NCBI GenBank assembly: GCA_032622095.1
Contig: CP136064.1
Coordinates: 3,342,280 to 3,406,279, forward strand
Direction: 5' to 3'
Source: Siphonodentalium dalli
Taxonomy: Eukaryota; Mollusca; Scaphopoda; Gadilida; Siphonodentaliidae
Length of the DNA stretch: 64,000 nt
This document shows, piece by piece, positions 1 to 8,694 of the stretch. Numbering within the stretch: the first letter of the stretch is position 1; the number at the start of each line of letters is the position of its first letter. The position numbers and the translations under genes are program-made. Below the pieces are notes generated by a model, which was not told where the DNA came from, ran no database searches, and was given only the letters and a program-made list of their open reading frames with translations.

Positions 1-295
1 CGTCTTAACTACAGTTGGGCCGCGGTGTAATTGCCATTCGGCATGGTGTTGTTGCCACGGTGTACTTTCATCAAACTGATAAAAGAGAATACAAACCAGA
101 AATCTAACCACGGTGTACATGCCATTCGACCGCAAGGGTAATTGCCTTTCAGTGCAGTGAACTTGCCATTTGGCCGCAGTGTACTTGCTGTTCGGCCGCG
201 GTGCTCAACTGCAGTTACAAACTCTGACACCGCGGCTGAACGGCAAATACACCGCGGTGCCAATGGACACTTGTTTTGTCCAGCGGGGTACATGT
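1..295. repeat. Degenerate GC-rich 22-bp repeat in inverted arrangement
   Basis: Diverged copies of a unit of about 22 bp, roughly GCCGCGGTGTACTTGCCATT, run on the plus strand from the left edge to about 210. The same unit then appears in reverse orientation at about 228-262 (ACCGCGGCTGAACGGCAAAT). CAACTGCAGTTACAA near 207 echoes CTACAGTTGGGCCGCGG near 9. Inverted clusters of a short motif are common near the ends of DNA transposons, so this may be the end of an element that continues to the left. Short overlapping open frames here, on both strands, come from the repeat and are not genes. The element class is unknown. Confidence 0.55.
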
Positions 296-415
296 AACAT
301 TTACATGCATGCAGCTACTAGTAATTTACTAGTATTATCTCGGTATGTTTTATGAGGCGTAATATTACATGTATCTGATTTTACCTGTACCAGCACCTGT
401 GTATGTGCATGCTGA

Positions 416-695
416 TTAAAGGGATACTGTACACTAAATCCGGTCAGTTATGGGAATGTATGCAATAAATGAATGAGGCAAACAACATGGTAATTATAAA
501 TTAATGTAAATGATTTTAAGACATAAATTCATTTTCATTATAATTACCATGTTGTTTGCATCGTTTATAGAAAAATACGAGTGTATTTTGCACTAATCCA
601 TGGCTCATATTCATTCATTTGTTGCATATATTCTGTGGCGTATAAAAGGAGATGGTCCCATAAATGGCCAAATTTAGTGTACAGTACCCCTTTAA
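416..695. mobile_element. 280-bp foldback MITE with TTAA ends
   Basis: The ends are inverted copies: the left begins TTAAAGGGATACTGTACACT and the right, read backwards, begins TTAAAGGGGTACTGTACACT, with agreement over about 24 of 28 bases. A second inverted pair lies inside: AACAACATGGTAATTATAA at 481-499 matches the reverse complement of 538-557, and the match continues outward with one insertion. The whole element can fold on itself. There is no coding capacity. TTAA at both ends fits a piggyBac-type target duplication, but the TTAA may instead be part of the inverted repeat. Confidence 0.75.
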
Positions 696-844
696 TGTGT
701 AAATGTTTGTCTAAATTACTCTTTCTTGTCAAATGGTTTGCCAACTAATAACAAAAAAACAATGTTTACCAAATGGAAATTATTTGGGGTTTAACAAATT
801 TGACAAGCAGCAGCACAAACATTCAACAGCATGTGTATTGAAGA
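696..844. other. Spacer with a small hairpin
   Basis: No gene is visible. The only structure seen is a perfect 10-bp inverted pair, CTTGTCAAAT near 728 and ATTTGACAAG near 798. Confidence 0.4.
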
Positions 845-847
845 GTA

Positions 848-2046
848 CTGTTATGCCCAAAGTAAATGGCCCATCTAACTGATGTGGCACCCCAGTTTAA
901 CTGCGTTCCGTTTTAACCTAACTGCGGTTATAAGATGCGTTTAAAACGCAAGAGAACCGAATAAATTGTGCGGTTAAAACGGATACGTCACGGTTAAACC
1001 GGTATATGTCGCTCTTAATGGAATAGATACCATATGGCGTGTCATGTTTTAGTTGCCATGCCATGGCTCGTTAACATGCCAGTGTACATTTCAATATCAA
1101 TATTTTTTGTTGTGGATCTTCTATTTATTTTGGATAAATAGAACAGACATTCATATACCAATATTTTATGTTTTGGGTAAACGGAACATTGTGATGTATG
1201 GTGTGAAAAAATAAAAGTGTTTTTGTGTGTTTTATTTATTTTTGGATTTCTTTTTATTATAATGTTGTAAACGCGTTTAAAATGGAACAACCACAAAACG
1301 GAAAAAACGCATTCAAACGTTTCAAATGGCCACTGAATTTCAAACGGATTCGAGTGGATAATTATATAATAATATAAAGTGGGGGTTAGAGTCCCACACA
1401 TGCACACACATGCATTTAAACGGAACAACCGCACTCTTCAAACGGTCGGGCATTATTCGGATATCGGAAACCGATATTTAAGTTTTCCGATCTGCATTCG
1501 TTGCTATATAATCATAATTAACTATAAACGTGACACGCCAGCTAGATTCGCGAATTGCGTATGTATTATTACTAGTATTAAATTCAGCTTCAAACATAAG
1601 CATGTATTTTTTCTCAAGCCGAACAACGGAAGTATACTAGAACATATACGTCAAAATTATACAGTTTTCAACAAGTCAGGATTAAAACATAAAATATATC
1701 GTGTTGAGTACCGATGGTGATAACAAAAACATACAATCAACTCCTGGTCGATTATGAAGTAACCACTTTGCTGTGATCGCTAAAACACAAAACGATAACA
1801 TACATGTACACTGGTAGATGCATGGGTAGTACCCCTCTCTTTCCCATTAAATATTCAAATACCGGAAGGTTAACGTTTACGTGCGGTCTAACCGCAGTTA
1901 AGGGTTATTAACTGCGGTAACCTAACCGCATGCAACTGCGATGCCACCGCAGTTACGGCAAATAACTGCGGTGCGGTTACGGTTTAACCGCAGTTGTAAA
2001 CGGATTATAACTGCAATTAATGGGTCATATACTTAGGGCATAACAG
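848..2046. mobile_element. 1.2-kb non-autonomous DNA transposon, TA-flanked, with subterminal repeats
   Basis: The left end CTGTTATGCCCAAAGTAAAT and the right end read backwards, CTGTTATGCCCTAAGTATAT, are inverted copies, and similarity continues through ATG(G/A)CCCAT. Each end is bordered by TA (846-847 and 2047-2048), as expected for Tc1/mariner-type insertion. Inside each end are clusters of a motif related to AACCGCAGTTA in both orientations (about 893-1010 and 1866-2020), a typical arrangement for transposase-binding subterminal repeats. Two overlapping opposite-strand frames of 113-130 codons lie in the middle; they are low-complexity, match nothing I recognise, and I do not call them genes. 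The superfamily is inferred from the TA and the ends only. Confidence 0.7.
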
Positions 2047-2259
2047 TACATGTATTTTCAGGGATGTGGGTTTTGGGTGTCTGTTAAGAGGGGTGTTCAC
2101 GTTTAACCAGCCCAACACCCAATATAATTAAATTCCATTTGCAGCCCCTGTTCCTGAAGCTTTACAACTGTCGGAAATTTTCAACATGACACCCTTCTCC
2201 TAATGTGGCCCTAAAGTTTGACAAATTCCTACTGATGGTCAAAATTTTGACAAAAAGGC
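2047..2259. other. Short spacer, nothing recognised
   Basis: Unique-looking AT-rich sequence between two mobile elements. No frame, RNA or repeat could be supported. Confidence 0.4.
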
Positions 2260-2671
2260 TTAACCCTTTCAGTGCCAGGGCCGATCTCATCGGCCCTAAT
2301 TTACGGTCTGTAAAATCGGCCCTTTTTGTTGGAATTTATTTTGGGTATGCTTAAGCATGCTATAGCGAATTTTAAAACAAACTGGATAAAACCTTAGGGG
2401 CATGTTATAACTCAAAACTATCACCAAGTATTCATAGTAATAATTTTGATGCCCATGAAAAACGTAAGATTACAAAATAAGTCTGTTAAAAAATATAAGA
2501 AAATATTATTAAAATTGTAAAAAAATAATAACAAATGATGAAAAATTGTTAGGCCAATGCATTCTCTTATATATCCGAGGTGACCTATGGTCGACTCGCA
2601 TATATAAGAGAATGCATTGGCACAGGGTATATGGTTGATACAAAAATCGGACCTGGCACTCAAAGGGTTAA
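2260..2671. mobile_element. TTAA MITE, copy 1 (412 bp)
   Basis: The ends are TTAACCCTTTCAGTGCCAG on the left and, read backwards, TTAACCCTTTGAGTGCCAG on the right. The TTAA followed by CCCTTT pattern is typical of piggyBac-like elements, for which TTAA is the duplicated target. Near the right end a strong internal hairpin (2553-2621) has stems beginning GCCAATGCATTCTCTTATAT. A 266-bp sister copy sits at 62232-62497; the two share both ends, the hairpin and the A/T-rich stretch before it, but differ by a large internal indel in the left half. A 94-codon minus-strand frame across it is incidental. Confidence 0.85.
2553..2621. repeat. Long hairpin inside TTAA MITE copy 1
   Basis: An inverted repeat with arms of about 27 bp separated by a short loop around CTATGGTCG. 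The left arm reads GCCAATGCATTCTCTTATAT and onward; the right arm ends AGAGAATGCATTGGC. The same structure is kept in the second copy at 62377-62445, where the arms match even better (ATATGCGAG against CTCGCATAT). Confidence 0.85.
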
Positions 2672-3094
2672 ATACATGTATTTCATTGCTGGCATGTGTG
2701 CCCAAATATTTAGGGAGGGGGGCTAGAAACTATTTAGTGTAAAGTTGTAAACAATATTTAATTTTCGAACACAACATTCAACACATACAAACAAATTGAC
2801 ATAATTTTACAACACATGTTCAAGACAACAAGCCTGAAAGGCTTTTATCAAGTCTTTTCCTCGGAATAAGAAAAGTTACCCTTGGTATCAGAATAGATAC
2901 CATATAGGGTAAATTTAGCAGACGGGGATAACATGTTAGATCCGAAAATATATTGTTCTAGGAGGGGATAGAGGGATAGAGTGCGGAAGTCAAGTTAATT
3001 GGTATTGTATACCTTACATCAGCCAAATGAAACTATTTACCCAAAATTGTTTACATGATATACTCATGGTTGTAACACAATTTCCCCATGAAAT
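2672..3094. other. Spacer without recognised gene
   Basis: AT-rich intergenic sequence. GAATAGATACCATAT at about 2890 also occurs at about 1021 inside the 1.2-kb element, which may mean a small shared repeat. No coding frame or RNA gene could be supported. Confidence 0.4.
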
Positions 3095-3658
3095 CAGGGG
3101 GGGGGGGGGTGAAAAAATTTCTTCCGGCACGTATGCCGGGGTGGGTGGGTGGTCAAAGCCACCAACAAGCAATTTTTTCCGCAACTAAAAAAAAAAAATT
3201 CCTGCTTGCTTTTTAGTGTTTTGGCAATGAGTTGGGCTTCAAAACCACTTTGAATCAGTTTGAATGAGAGAAATAATGTAATTCTAACTGGTAAACTGAC
3301 TGCAGGCAGTTATCGTGTTGTATTTTGTTGCAAATTTTGAAATCCAAGATGGCCGCTGGCATCCATGTTTTTTTGGCCAAATGACCTCAAAATTACTCAT
3401 TCCTATTTACATGTCCATGTTAACATCCATGATAAATAGTATGCACAGAAATTCATATACAGCTGTTTACAGTGAATTTCCCCCCGCAAATCTCTGTTTT
3501 AGTGTCAAAAGGGGGGGTGGGTGTCAAAAAATGGTCGGAAAAAACTGCCGAAAACGGAAACAAATTTGGCGGTGGGGGTGGGTGTGTACAAAAAATGATC
3601 GAAAGGGAAAAAATGCCATACGTGCCTGAATTTTTTTTCCGACCCCCCCCCCCCCCTG
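3095..3658. mobile_element. hAT-like MITE with poly-G terminal repeats and 7-bp target duplication
   Basis: The left end begins CAGGGGGGGGGGGGG and the right end is CCCCCCCCCCCCCCTG. Past the G tract the inverted similarity continues through an A-rich run to GGCACGTATG (3126-3135 against the reverse complement of 3616-3625). The element is bordered by ATGAAAT on both sides (3088-3094 and 3659-3665). Ends of the form CAGGGG...CCCCTG with a 7-8 bp duplication are the hallmark of hAT transposons. The interior, with its GGTGGGGGTGGG stretches, has no transposase frame. Two short plus-strand frames at 3315-3684 are Gly-rich products of these G tracts and not genes. Confidence 0.7.
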
Positions 3659-3665
3659 ATGAAAT

Positions 3666-3904
3666 ACCATTAAATTTGCCCTGAAAATATTTCCAATTTG
3701 CCGAAATTTTTAACTTTCAAAACGTTTTGGGGGTGGGATGGGGGTGATGGCTGTGACTCCTAGTCTCAAACAACAAATGGCCCACTAATTACTGGTTGGA
3801 AAATCAAACTACATGTATGAGTACAAATTAAATCTACTTGGGCTGAAACTTCCAGTTATTGTCAAATATTTAATACTGTACCTGTATGTCAGGCATGAAT
3901 TTTT
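3666..3904. other. Spacer without recognised gene
   Basis: No supported feature apart from short G-rich stretches near 3728-3750. Confidence 0.4.
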
Positions 3905-4530
3905 GTGGGTGTAGAGGAGACACTTAAGGAGAGGGGTGGGGTAGGGGAGATACTAGGAGAGGGGTGGGGAGACACTAGGAGAGGGTGGGATGGGTAGGGG
4001 AGACACTAGGAGAGGGGTGGGGTGGGGTAGGGTAGGGGAGACACTAAGAGTGGGGTGGGGGTAGGGGAGATACTAGGAGAGGGGTGGGGAGACACTAGGG
4101 GAGGGTGGGATGGGTAGGGGAGACACTAGGAGAGGGGTGGGGTAGGGGAGACACTAGGAGTGGGGTGGGGGTAGGGGAGACACTAGGAGAGGGGTGGGGG
4201 TATGGGAGACACTAGGATAGGATGGGGGTAGGGGAGACACTAGGAGAGGGGTGGGTGGATGTAGGGGAGACACTAGGAGAGGGGCAGGGGATACACTAGG
4301 AGAGGGGTGGGGGTAGGGGAGACACTATGAGAGGATGGGGGTAGGGGAGACACTAGGAGATGATGGGGGTAGGGGAGACTAGGTGGTAGGGGAGATACTA
4401 GGATAGGGTAGGGGAGACACTAGGAGAGGGGCAGGCATGAATGTTTGTGGGGGTAGGGGAGACACTAGGAGAGGGGTAGGCATGAATTTTTGTGGGGGTA
4501 GGGGAGACACTAGGAGTGGGGCAAACTGTT
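3905..4530 (+). repeat. Purine-rich minisatellite, GGGGAGACACTAGGAGAGGG type
   Basis: More than a dozen imperfect copies of a unit close to TAGGGGAGACACTAGGAGAG followed by GGGTGGGG. Unit lengths vary from about 25 to 45 bp because the G-rich linker expands and contracts. Three copies of a second motif, GGCATGAAT(T/G)TTTGTGGG, are interspersed at about 3892, 4433 and 4478. The plus strand is almost pure purine with many runs of 3-4 G, so it could form G-quadruplex or triplex structures. Pro/Ser-rich minus-strand frames through it (4379-4852) are repeat translations, not proteins. Confidence 0.9.
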
Positions 4531-4546
4531 CTTGGAATGAACACGT

Positions 4547-4800
4547 CCTTGATTGATAAAGTACAACACAACCACTCATTGATGTGGTGACTTGGGGTGG
4601 GGTGGGGTGGGGTTGGATTGGGGTGGGGTTGGATTGGGGTGGGGGTTGGATTGGGATGTTGTTGTCTAAAAAATGCCATGCTGATGCAATTGTTGATATA
4701 AGTTTAGAGAAAGAAATTTTCAAGACACACCCCCTCTCCAATTCAACCCCCTCCCCCTTGTTCCCACGTCCCTGAGTGATCTTGTTGTACTTGATCAATC
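4547..4800. repeat. Inverted repeat pair around a G-rich tract
   Basis: GATTGATAAAGTACAACA at 4551-4568 pairs with TTGTTGTACTTGATCAATC at 4782-4800, with one mismatch and one small offset. Between them, 4582-4660 is a run of GGGGTGGGGTTGGATT units. This may be a short MITE or a chance pair. The G tract has four or more closely spaced GGGG runs and is a strong G-quadruplex candidate on the plus strand. Confidence 0.45.
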
Positions 4801-5066
4801 GTAGACTTAGTGTCATCATGTCTCTTCGGCAACAATAAACAACACGGGGCATAGGTCCATCAGGGTGTTTACACGGGCGGACAGTCTGGCCCTGCGTACT
4901 TGTCTTTAATTACCTGATTGGGATGAGTTCAGCTATTGTTTGCTCCCTCTAACAGGTGTGATGTTTAATGTTCAAATTAAATTCAACAACACCAATCGTG
5001 TTTCCTCAAATCTTCTGCTGACTCCTCCTGTACCGGGATATTATTCTTTCTTATTGGTGACTGGTG
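4801..5066. other. Spacer, nothing recognised
   Basis: Unique-looking sequence with no coding frame or repeat that I could support. Confidence 0.4.
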
Positions 5067-5519
5067 AGCATTATTAGCATTTAGCATTCAATTTCAACGA
5101 TATTCTCTGAATTTTGCCGTTGACTAGTCGGAACATAGTGTATTAGTTACATATATATAACGTTTTCAAGATCGATTCCAGCATAAATGATACTGACAGC
5201 GCTTGATTGGCACACTGACAATTTTCACATCATTATCCACCACATGTCTAATTATATAATTACATTCAGTGTGTTGGATAAATATCAAGATGTTTACTGT
5301 ATTATTTCCCAAATAAATTAGTGTCTATGCAGGGAACTGCGCTACACAATATACCGTCATTGACTCATTGCATCAGTCATCAGTGTACGCTATGTACGAT
5401 GAATTTTCCATACCATGTTATGTTTGAAAGTTTTGATATCGGGTACCGACTAGTCAACGCAACGCAACTTTTGGGCCTCGACTAGTCGACTTTGAAATTC
5501 ACTAGTCGTTTTAACACTA
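5067..5519. mobile_element. Probable hAT-like non-autonomous element with GACTAGTC motifs
   Basis: CGTTGACTAGTCGG at 5118-5131 is a perfect inverted match to CCGACTAGTCAACG at 5446-5459. On the right, two more CTAGTCG motifs follow (5474-5505), ending TCGTTTTAACACTAG. Repeated GACTAGTC motifs leading to a terminus of the type AGTGTTAAAACGACTAG are, to my knowledge, seen in some hAT-family elements. The left terminus is too diverged to place, so the outer limits are estimates and no target duplication was found. There is no coding capacity. Confidence 0.45.
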
Positions 5520-6275
5520 GATGTGATTTCAATTAACCAACTTTTCATTCAGGTAGCAATCCACAATTTCCAGCAATTTTGGCCTTGGGAGGGGGTACTG
5601 TACTTCAAATCAATTCTGAGCCATTATCTTTCGCACAGGTGCCATCAAGCATGTTTTAATTTCCATAGAAATTGTAGGTATAATAATATGTCTGTACATT
5701 AGCTTCTTTGTAAAATTTGTCATTGAGTTATGCCCCTTGGTTTGCACACACAAATTGCTCAATTTTACCCATTTTTTTTCACTCAAATTGACCAGTTTCA
5801 ACCCAAAAACCGACCATGACAGAGCGAATGTCAGTAAATAAGCTTCTTCCACCTGATAGAGCTGAGATATATTTGAAATAGAAAAAAAAAAGATTGTATC
5901 AATTTGAAAAAAATGTCTTGCAAGCACACATGGCAGAATTCAGGGGACAGAAATCAGGCTATTTTCCTGTAACTGATAACACAGATTTGCCTTCACTGAA
6001 TACGAAAATCCTGTTGTGTATCCAAATTTTAAACTTTTTTTGCGAACTTTCCCAGTTTTGTAAAATAATTAAATCTTCTACACTGGATGTTATGCCCCCC
6101 CAGTCTGGCCAGATACTTATTTTTCTATTTTTCAGACCCCCTACAACCCGATAAATCATGTACTGCTACCTCAAGTTCCATAGCATGATTGCTTGAATGA
6201 GAACTAGTACGCGCTTGGATTTCTGATCTTACATGAGAACCAAATCCAGTGTGAGTCAAACCTGGATGTGGAGTG
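5520..6275. other. Intergenic stretch with only incidental reading frames
   Basis: Two opposite-strand frames occur (5610-5927 minus, 105 codons; 5894-6154 plus, 86 codons). Neither shows a domain, signal or repeat that I recognise, and they are of the length expected by chance in AT-rich DNA. The stretch may be an old dispersed repeat. No gene is called. Confidence 0.4.
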
Positions 6276-6685
6276 TCTGACATTTGTAGAAATGAGGTCA
6301 CCAGAGGGTGAATTTAATGATGCCACCCCACACAGTGGACTAGCATCACCAAATTCACCCTCTGGGGACCTCATTCTGCTTAGGCCTCTTCTTCTGGGAA
6401 GCATCTATAGTCTGAAATTAACATTGTTTTTAATTACTTTTTCCCTTCTGTTAAGTTTCTATATCCCATAATTTGAAGAAGATTAAATGCATATTCGAGG
6501 TGACTAATGGGTGATTATCACCAACTTCAACTCAGGGGAATTTCAATCTGATCCTATGTCTCCCATAGCAGTTGAGGCCTAAGCAGAATGAGGTTCCCAG
6601 ATTGTGAATTTGGTGACACTAGCCTGCCAAGTTGGATGGCGTCACTAAATTCACCCTCTGGGGACCTTATTCTGCAAATGTCAGA
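6276..6685. mobile_element. 410-bp double-foldback MITE
   Basis: The outer inverted ends are TCTGACATTTGTAGAAATGA on the left and, read backwards, TCTGACATTTGCAGAATAAG on the right; the match extends about 40 bp through CCAGAGGGTGAATTTA. Inside are two consecutive hairpins (about 6287-6380 and 6578-6676), each with arms beginning GCAGAATGAGGT and containing CAGAGGGTGAATTT. The same arm is therefore present four times in alternating orientation. The hairpins are joined by another inverted pair, GCTTAGGCCTC (6379-6389) and GAGGCCTAAGC. Opposite-strand 66-67 codon frames mirror each other because of this symmetry and are not genes. Confidence 0.8.
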
Positions 6686-6719
6686 ACAATATTTCCAGAC
6701 TTGAATATTAGTATGTGTA

Positions 6720-6932
6720 CAGTAATGCCCTAATTAATCGACTCCCTAACCACAGCAGAATTATTGGTAACTTTTCAGGATTTAGTCGGAAATATGGCTT
6801 GTTGCCATTCATCGGAAAGCTCTCCCCGAGAGCTTTCCGATGAATGGCAACAAGCCATATTTCCGACTAAATCCTGAAAAGTTACCCATAATTCTGCTGT
6901 GGTTAGGGAGTCGATTAATTAGGGCATTACTG
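6720..6932. mobile_element. 213-bp near-perfect palindromic MITE with TA borders
   Basis: The left half, from CAGTAATGCCCTAATTAATC to GGAAAGCTCTC, is repeated in reverse complement to GGGCATTACTG, with a three-base centre (CCC) and only one or two mismatches in about 105 bp. TA lies on each side (6718-6719 and 6933-6934), fitting Tc1/mariner-type insertion. The end resembles that of the 848-2046 element (CTGTTATGCCCTAA), so they may share a mobilising transposase. The high identity of the arms suggests recent origin or gene conversion between arms. It would form a very stable RNA hairpin if transcribed. Confidence 0.85.
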
Positions 6933-6961
6933 TAGCTTTCATCTGTGGGACTTTGCATCTA

Positions 6962-8318
6962 TTTCTTCTTCTTCTTCTGGTTACAGCCGTCGGTTATTTG
7001 CTGACCATTATTAGCCGTTGAGTGGATTTTTTTGGGGTATTTTTATACTATTAAAAGGGTAGTTTTCGTATTAAAAACAGTTAAAACTATGTACAATCTC
7101 AGTTGCTTACTTGTTGGTGTGGTCTAGGAGGATAAGAGGCTTCAAGACATCGGGCGATAGCGTCGACTTGAAGCCCCCTACATCCTCAGAAGATACAGAG
7201 TCTTGTGTTAAATTATTCCATTGAGTGACAGATCGGGGGTAAAAAGAGTATTTGTAATTGTCTGATGTTGTGCCTATCTGGATGAAATTTGCTTTGTTAA
7301 CAGAGGATCTTGTGGTTTTGGATTTTGGGATGAGTACATTATTTGAATCAGAAAAGACAAGATTGTTATTAATTTTGTAAAGCATTATGAGTCTGGATTT
7401 AAGTCGTCTCTCTTGTAGGCTTTGCCAGTGAAGGTTGTCAAGCATCTCGGTGACTGAACTGATGTTATGAAATCTGTTTGAGACATATCTGGCTGAGCGG
7501 CGTTGTACTTTTTCTAATTTGTCTATTTGTCCTTTGTGATGTGGGTCCCATATTGTAGCGCTATATTCAAGTTTGGGCCTAACGAGTGCTTGATATGCTC
7601 TATTCTTGACATCTATAGATGCTACCTTAAGGTTTCTCTTTAAAAATCCAAGTGCTCTATTGCCATTTGATGTTATCTGATCAATATGCTGATCCCAATG
7701 TAAGTTATTTTGGATAGTAAGTCCGAGGTATTTTACAGATTTGACTGCTTTAAGTGTGTGGCCTTTGAGAGAGTATGTAGCAGTTATAGGAGATTTTTGC
7801 CTAGAGATGCTGAGGAGATTACACTTATCTGGGTGAAAGGACATGAGCCAGTCTTTCTCCCATTGACTAGCTGCATTTAAGTCATTTTGTAGTTTAGCTG
7901 CATCATTGTGATTTTTGATAGAACGGTATATGATGCTGTCATCAGCAAATAGTCTTAGATTACTGTGTTTCATATAATCGTGAAAGTCATTTATGTATAG
8001 CAAGAATAATATGGGCCCCAGGACACAACCTTGAGGTACGCCAGATTTAACAGAGATTGAATCAGAACTTTGGCCTTCAAGAACTACTGTCTGTGTGCGG
8101 TTTGAGAGAAAGTTAGAAACCCATGAGGAAGTTTGCAGATCAATGCCATAGTAACTCAATTTGTGTATAAGTCTGGAGTGAGGGACCTTATCGAATGCTT
8201 TTGCGAAGTCCATGACAATAATATCTGTTTGTAATCCCTTGTTGAAGTTGTGATATAGCTCTTGGGTGAAATCAATTAGTTGAGTCTCACATGATTTTGT
8301 ATCGATTAGTGAGGATCA
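6962..8318 (-). mobile_element. 5'-truncated non-LTR retrotransposon (CR1/Jockey-like group)
   Basis: Read on the minus strand, an open reverse-transcriptase frame (8315-7107) is followed by about 130 bp of 3' untranslated sequence. That sequence ends in a short GAA microsatellite, ACCAGAAGAAGAAGAAGAAA (about 6963-6981). A tail of simple repeats instead of poly-A is typical of CR1/L2-type LINEs. The 5' part (endonuclease and the N-terminal half of RT) is missing, as expected from incomplete target-primed reverse transcription. No target-site duplication was identified. It sits between a palindromic MITE (ending 6932) and a lone related arm (8345-8409). Confidence 0.85.
7107..8315 (-). CDS. 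Reverse transcriptase C-terminal part of a LINE ORF2 (partial)
   Basis: The product copies element RNA into DNA at the nicked target site. From the first Met (8213) the frame gives 368 residues. In-frame codons continue upstream to 8315, encoding SCETQL and TDIIVMDFAKAFDKV before meeting TGA at 8318, so the coding similarity starts before the Met and the true 5' end is lost. Visible RT motifs, numbered from the Met: motif A DFAKAFDKV (2-10, catalytic Asp2), motif B SGVPQGCVLGPILF (57-70), motif C FADD (89-92, catalytic Asp pair) and thumb-side KYLGL (161-165). A conserved C-terminal region around WDPH (222-225) and LEKVQRRSARYV follows. The frame has no internal stop, suggesting a fairly young copy. 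No endonuclease domain is present, so this copy is not autonomous. Clade assignment is by motif style only. Confidence 0.9.
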   Translation of the reverse strand, partial: SSLIDTKSCETQLIDFTQELYHNFNKGLQTDIIVMDFAKAFDKVPHSRLIHKLSYYGIDLQTSSWVSNFLSNRTQTVVLEGQSSDSISVKSGVPQGCVLGPILFLLYINDFHDYMKHSNLRLFADDSIIYRSIKNHNDAAKLQNDLNAASQWEKDWLMSFHPDKCNLLSISRQKSPITATYSLKGHTLKAVKSVKYLGLTIQNNLHWDQHIDQITSNGNRALGFLKRNLKVASIDVKNRAYQALVRPKLEYSATIWDPHHKGQIDKLEKVQRRSARYVSNRFHNISSVTEMLDNLHWQSLQERRLKSRLIMLYKINNNLVFSDSNNVLIPKSKTTRSSVNKANFIQIGTTSDNYKYSFYPRSVTQWNNLTQDSVSSEDVGGFKSTLSPDVLKPLILLDHTNK

Positions 8319-8344
8319 GGCCTGAGAATACATGTAGGTGCCGG

Positions 8345-8409
8345 ACTGAAAAGTTACCCACAATTCTACTGTGGATTAATACTGGTCGATTATTTAGGGC
8401 ACTATGGTA
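8345..8409. repeat. Lone diverged arm related to the 6720-6932 palindrome
   Basis: ACTGAAAAGTTACCCACAAT and the following bases to TTTAGGGCACTATGGTA match the right arm of the palindrome (about 6872-6934), at roughly 50 of 63 positions by eye. Only one arm is present. It begins about 27 bp beyond the truncated 5' end of the retrotransposon, so it may be an older copy of the same MITE family that was cut by the insertion or by deletion. Confidence 0.65.
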
Positions 8410-8694
8410 TGTGTTCTATAATAATTTTGTCGCTGACAGCCCAGACTGATCACATAACAGAATCATGTTCAAACCAGTCCATAAATAATTAGTTTCCCAA
8501 ATAATTGTCTGATTTGCTTGGGACTACCAGGTATTTTGTCTACTTATACCGTAATATTATATCTCCTATTGCATTGGTATGTGAATGACAAGTTACACAG
8601 AGACAATTAATGCTCTGCATTATTTTATATCATACAAGTTTCATGTTTTGCACATTAACTCCATGATATTATTAGAATAATTTAAAGATACGGG
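8410..8694. other. Spacer, nothing recognised
   Basis: AT-rich intergenic sequence with no supported frame, RNA or repeat. Confidence 0.4.

Noticed and set aside
1042-1720. Frames of 113-130 codons inside the 1.2-kb element as a possible transposase
   Set aside because: No DDE-type motif or helix-turn-helix pattern seen, and the composition is low-complexity.
4379-4852. Proline-rich protein on the minus strand
   Set aside because: It is a translation of the G-rich minisatellite with overlapping frames of the same character.
5610-6154. Two opposite-strand frames of 86-105 codons
   Set aside because: No domain, motif or coding signature recognised; the lengths fit chance in AT-rich DNA.
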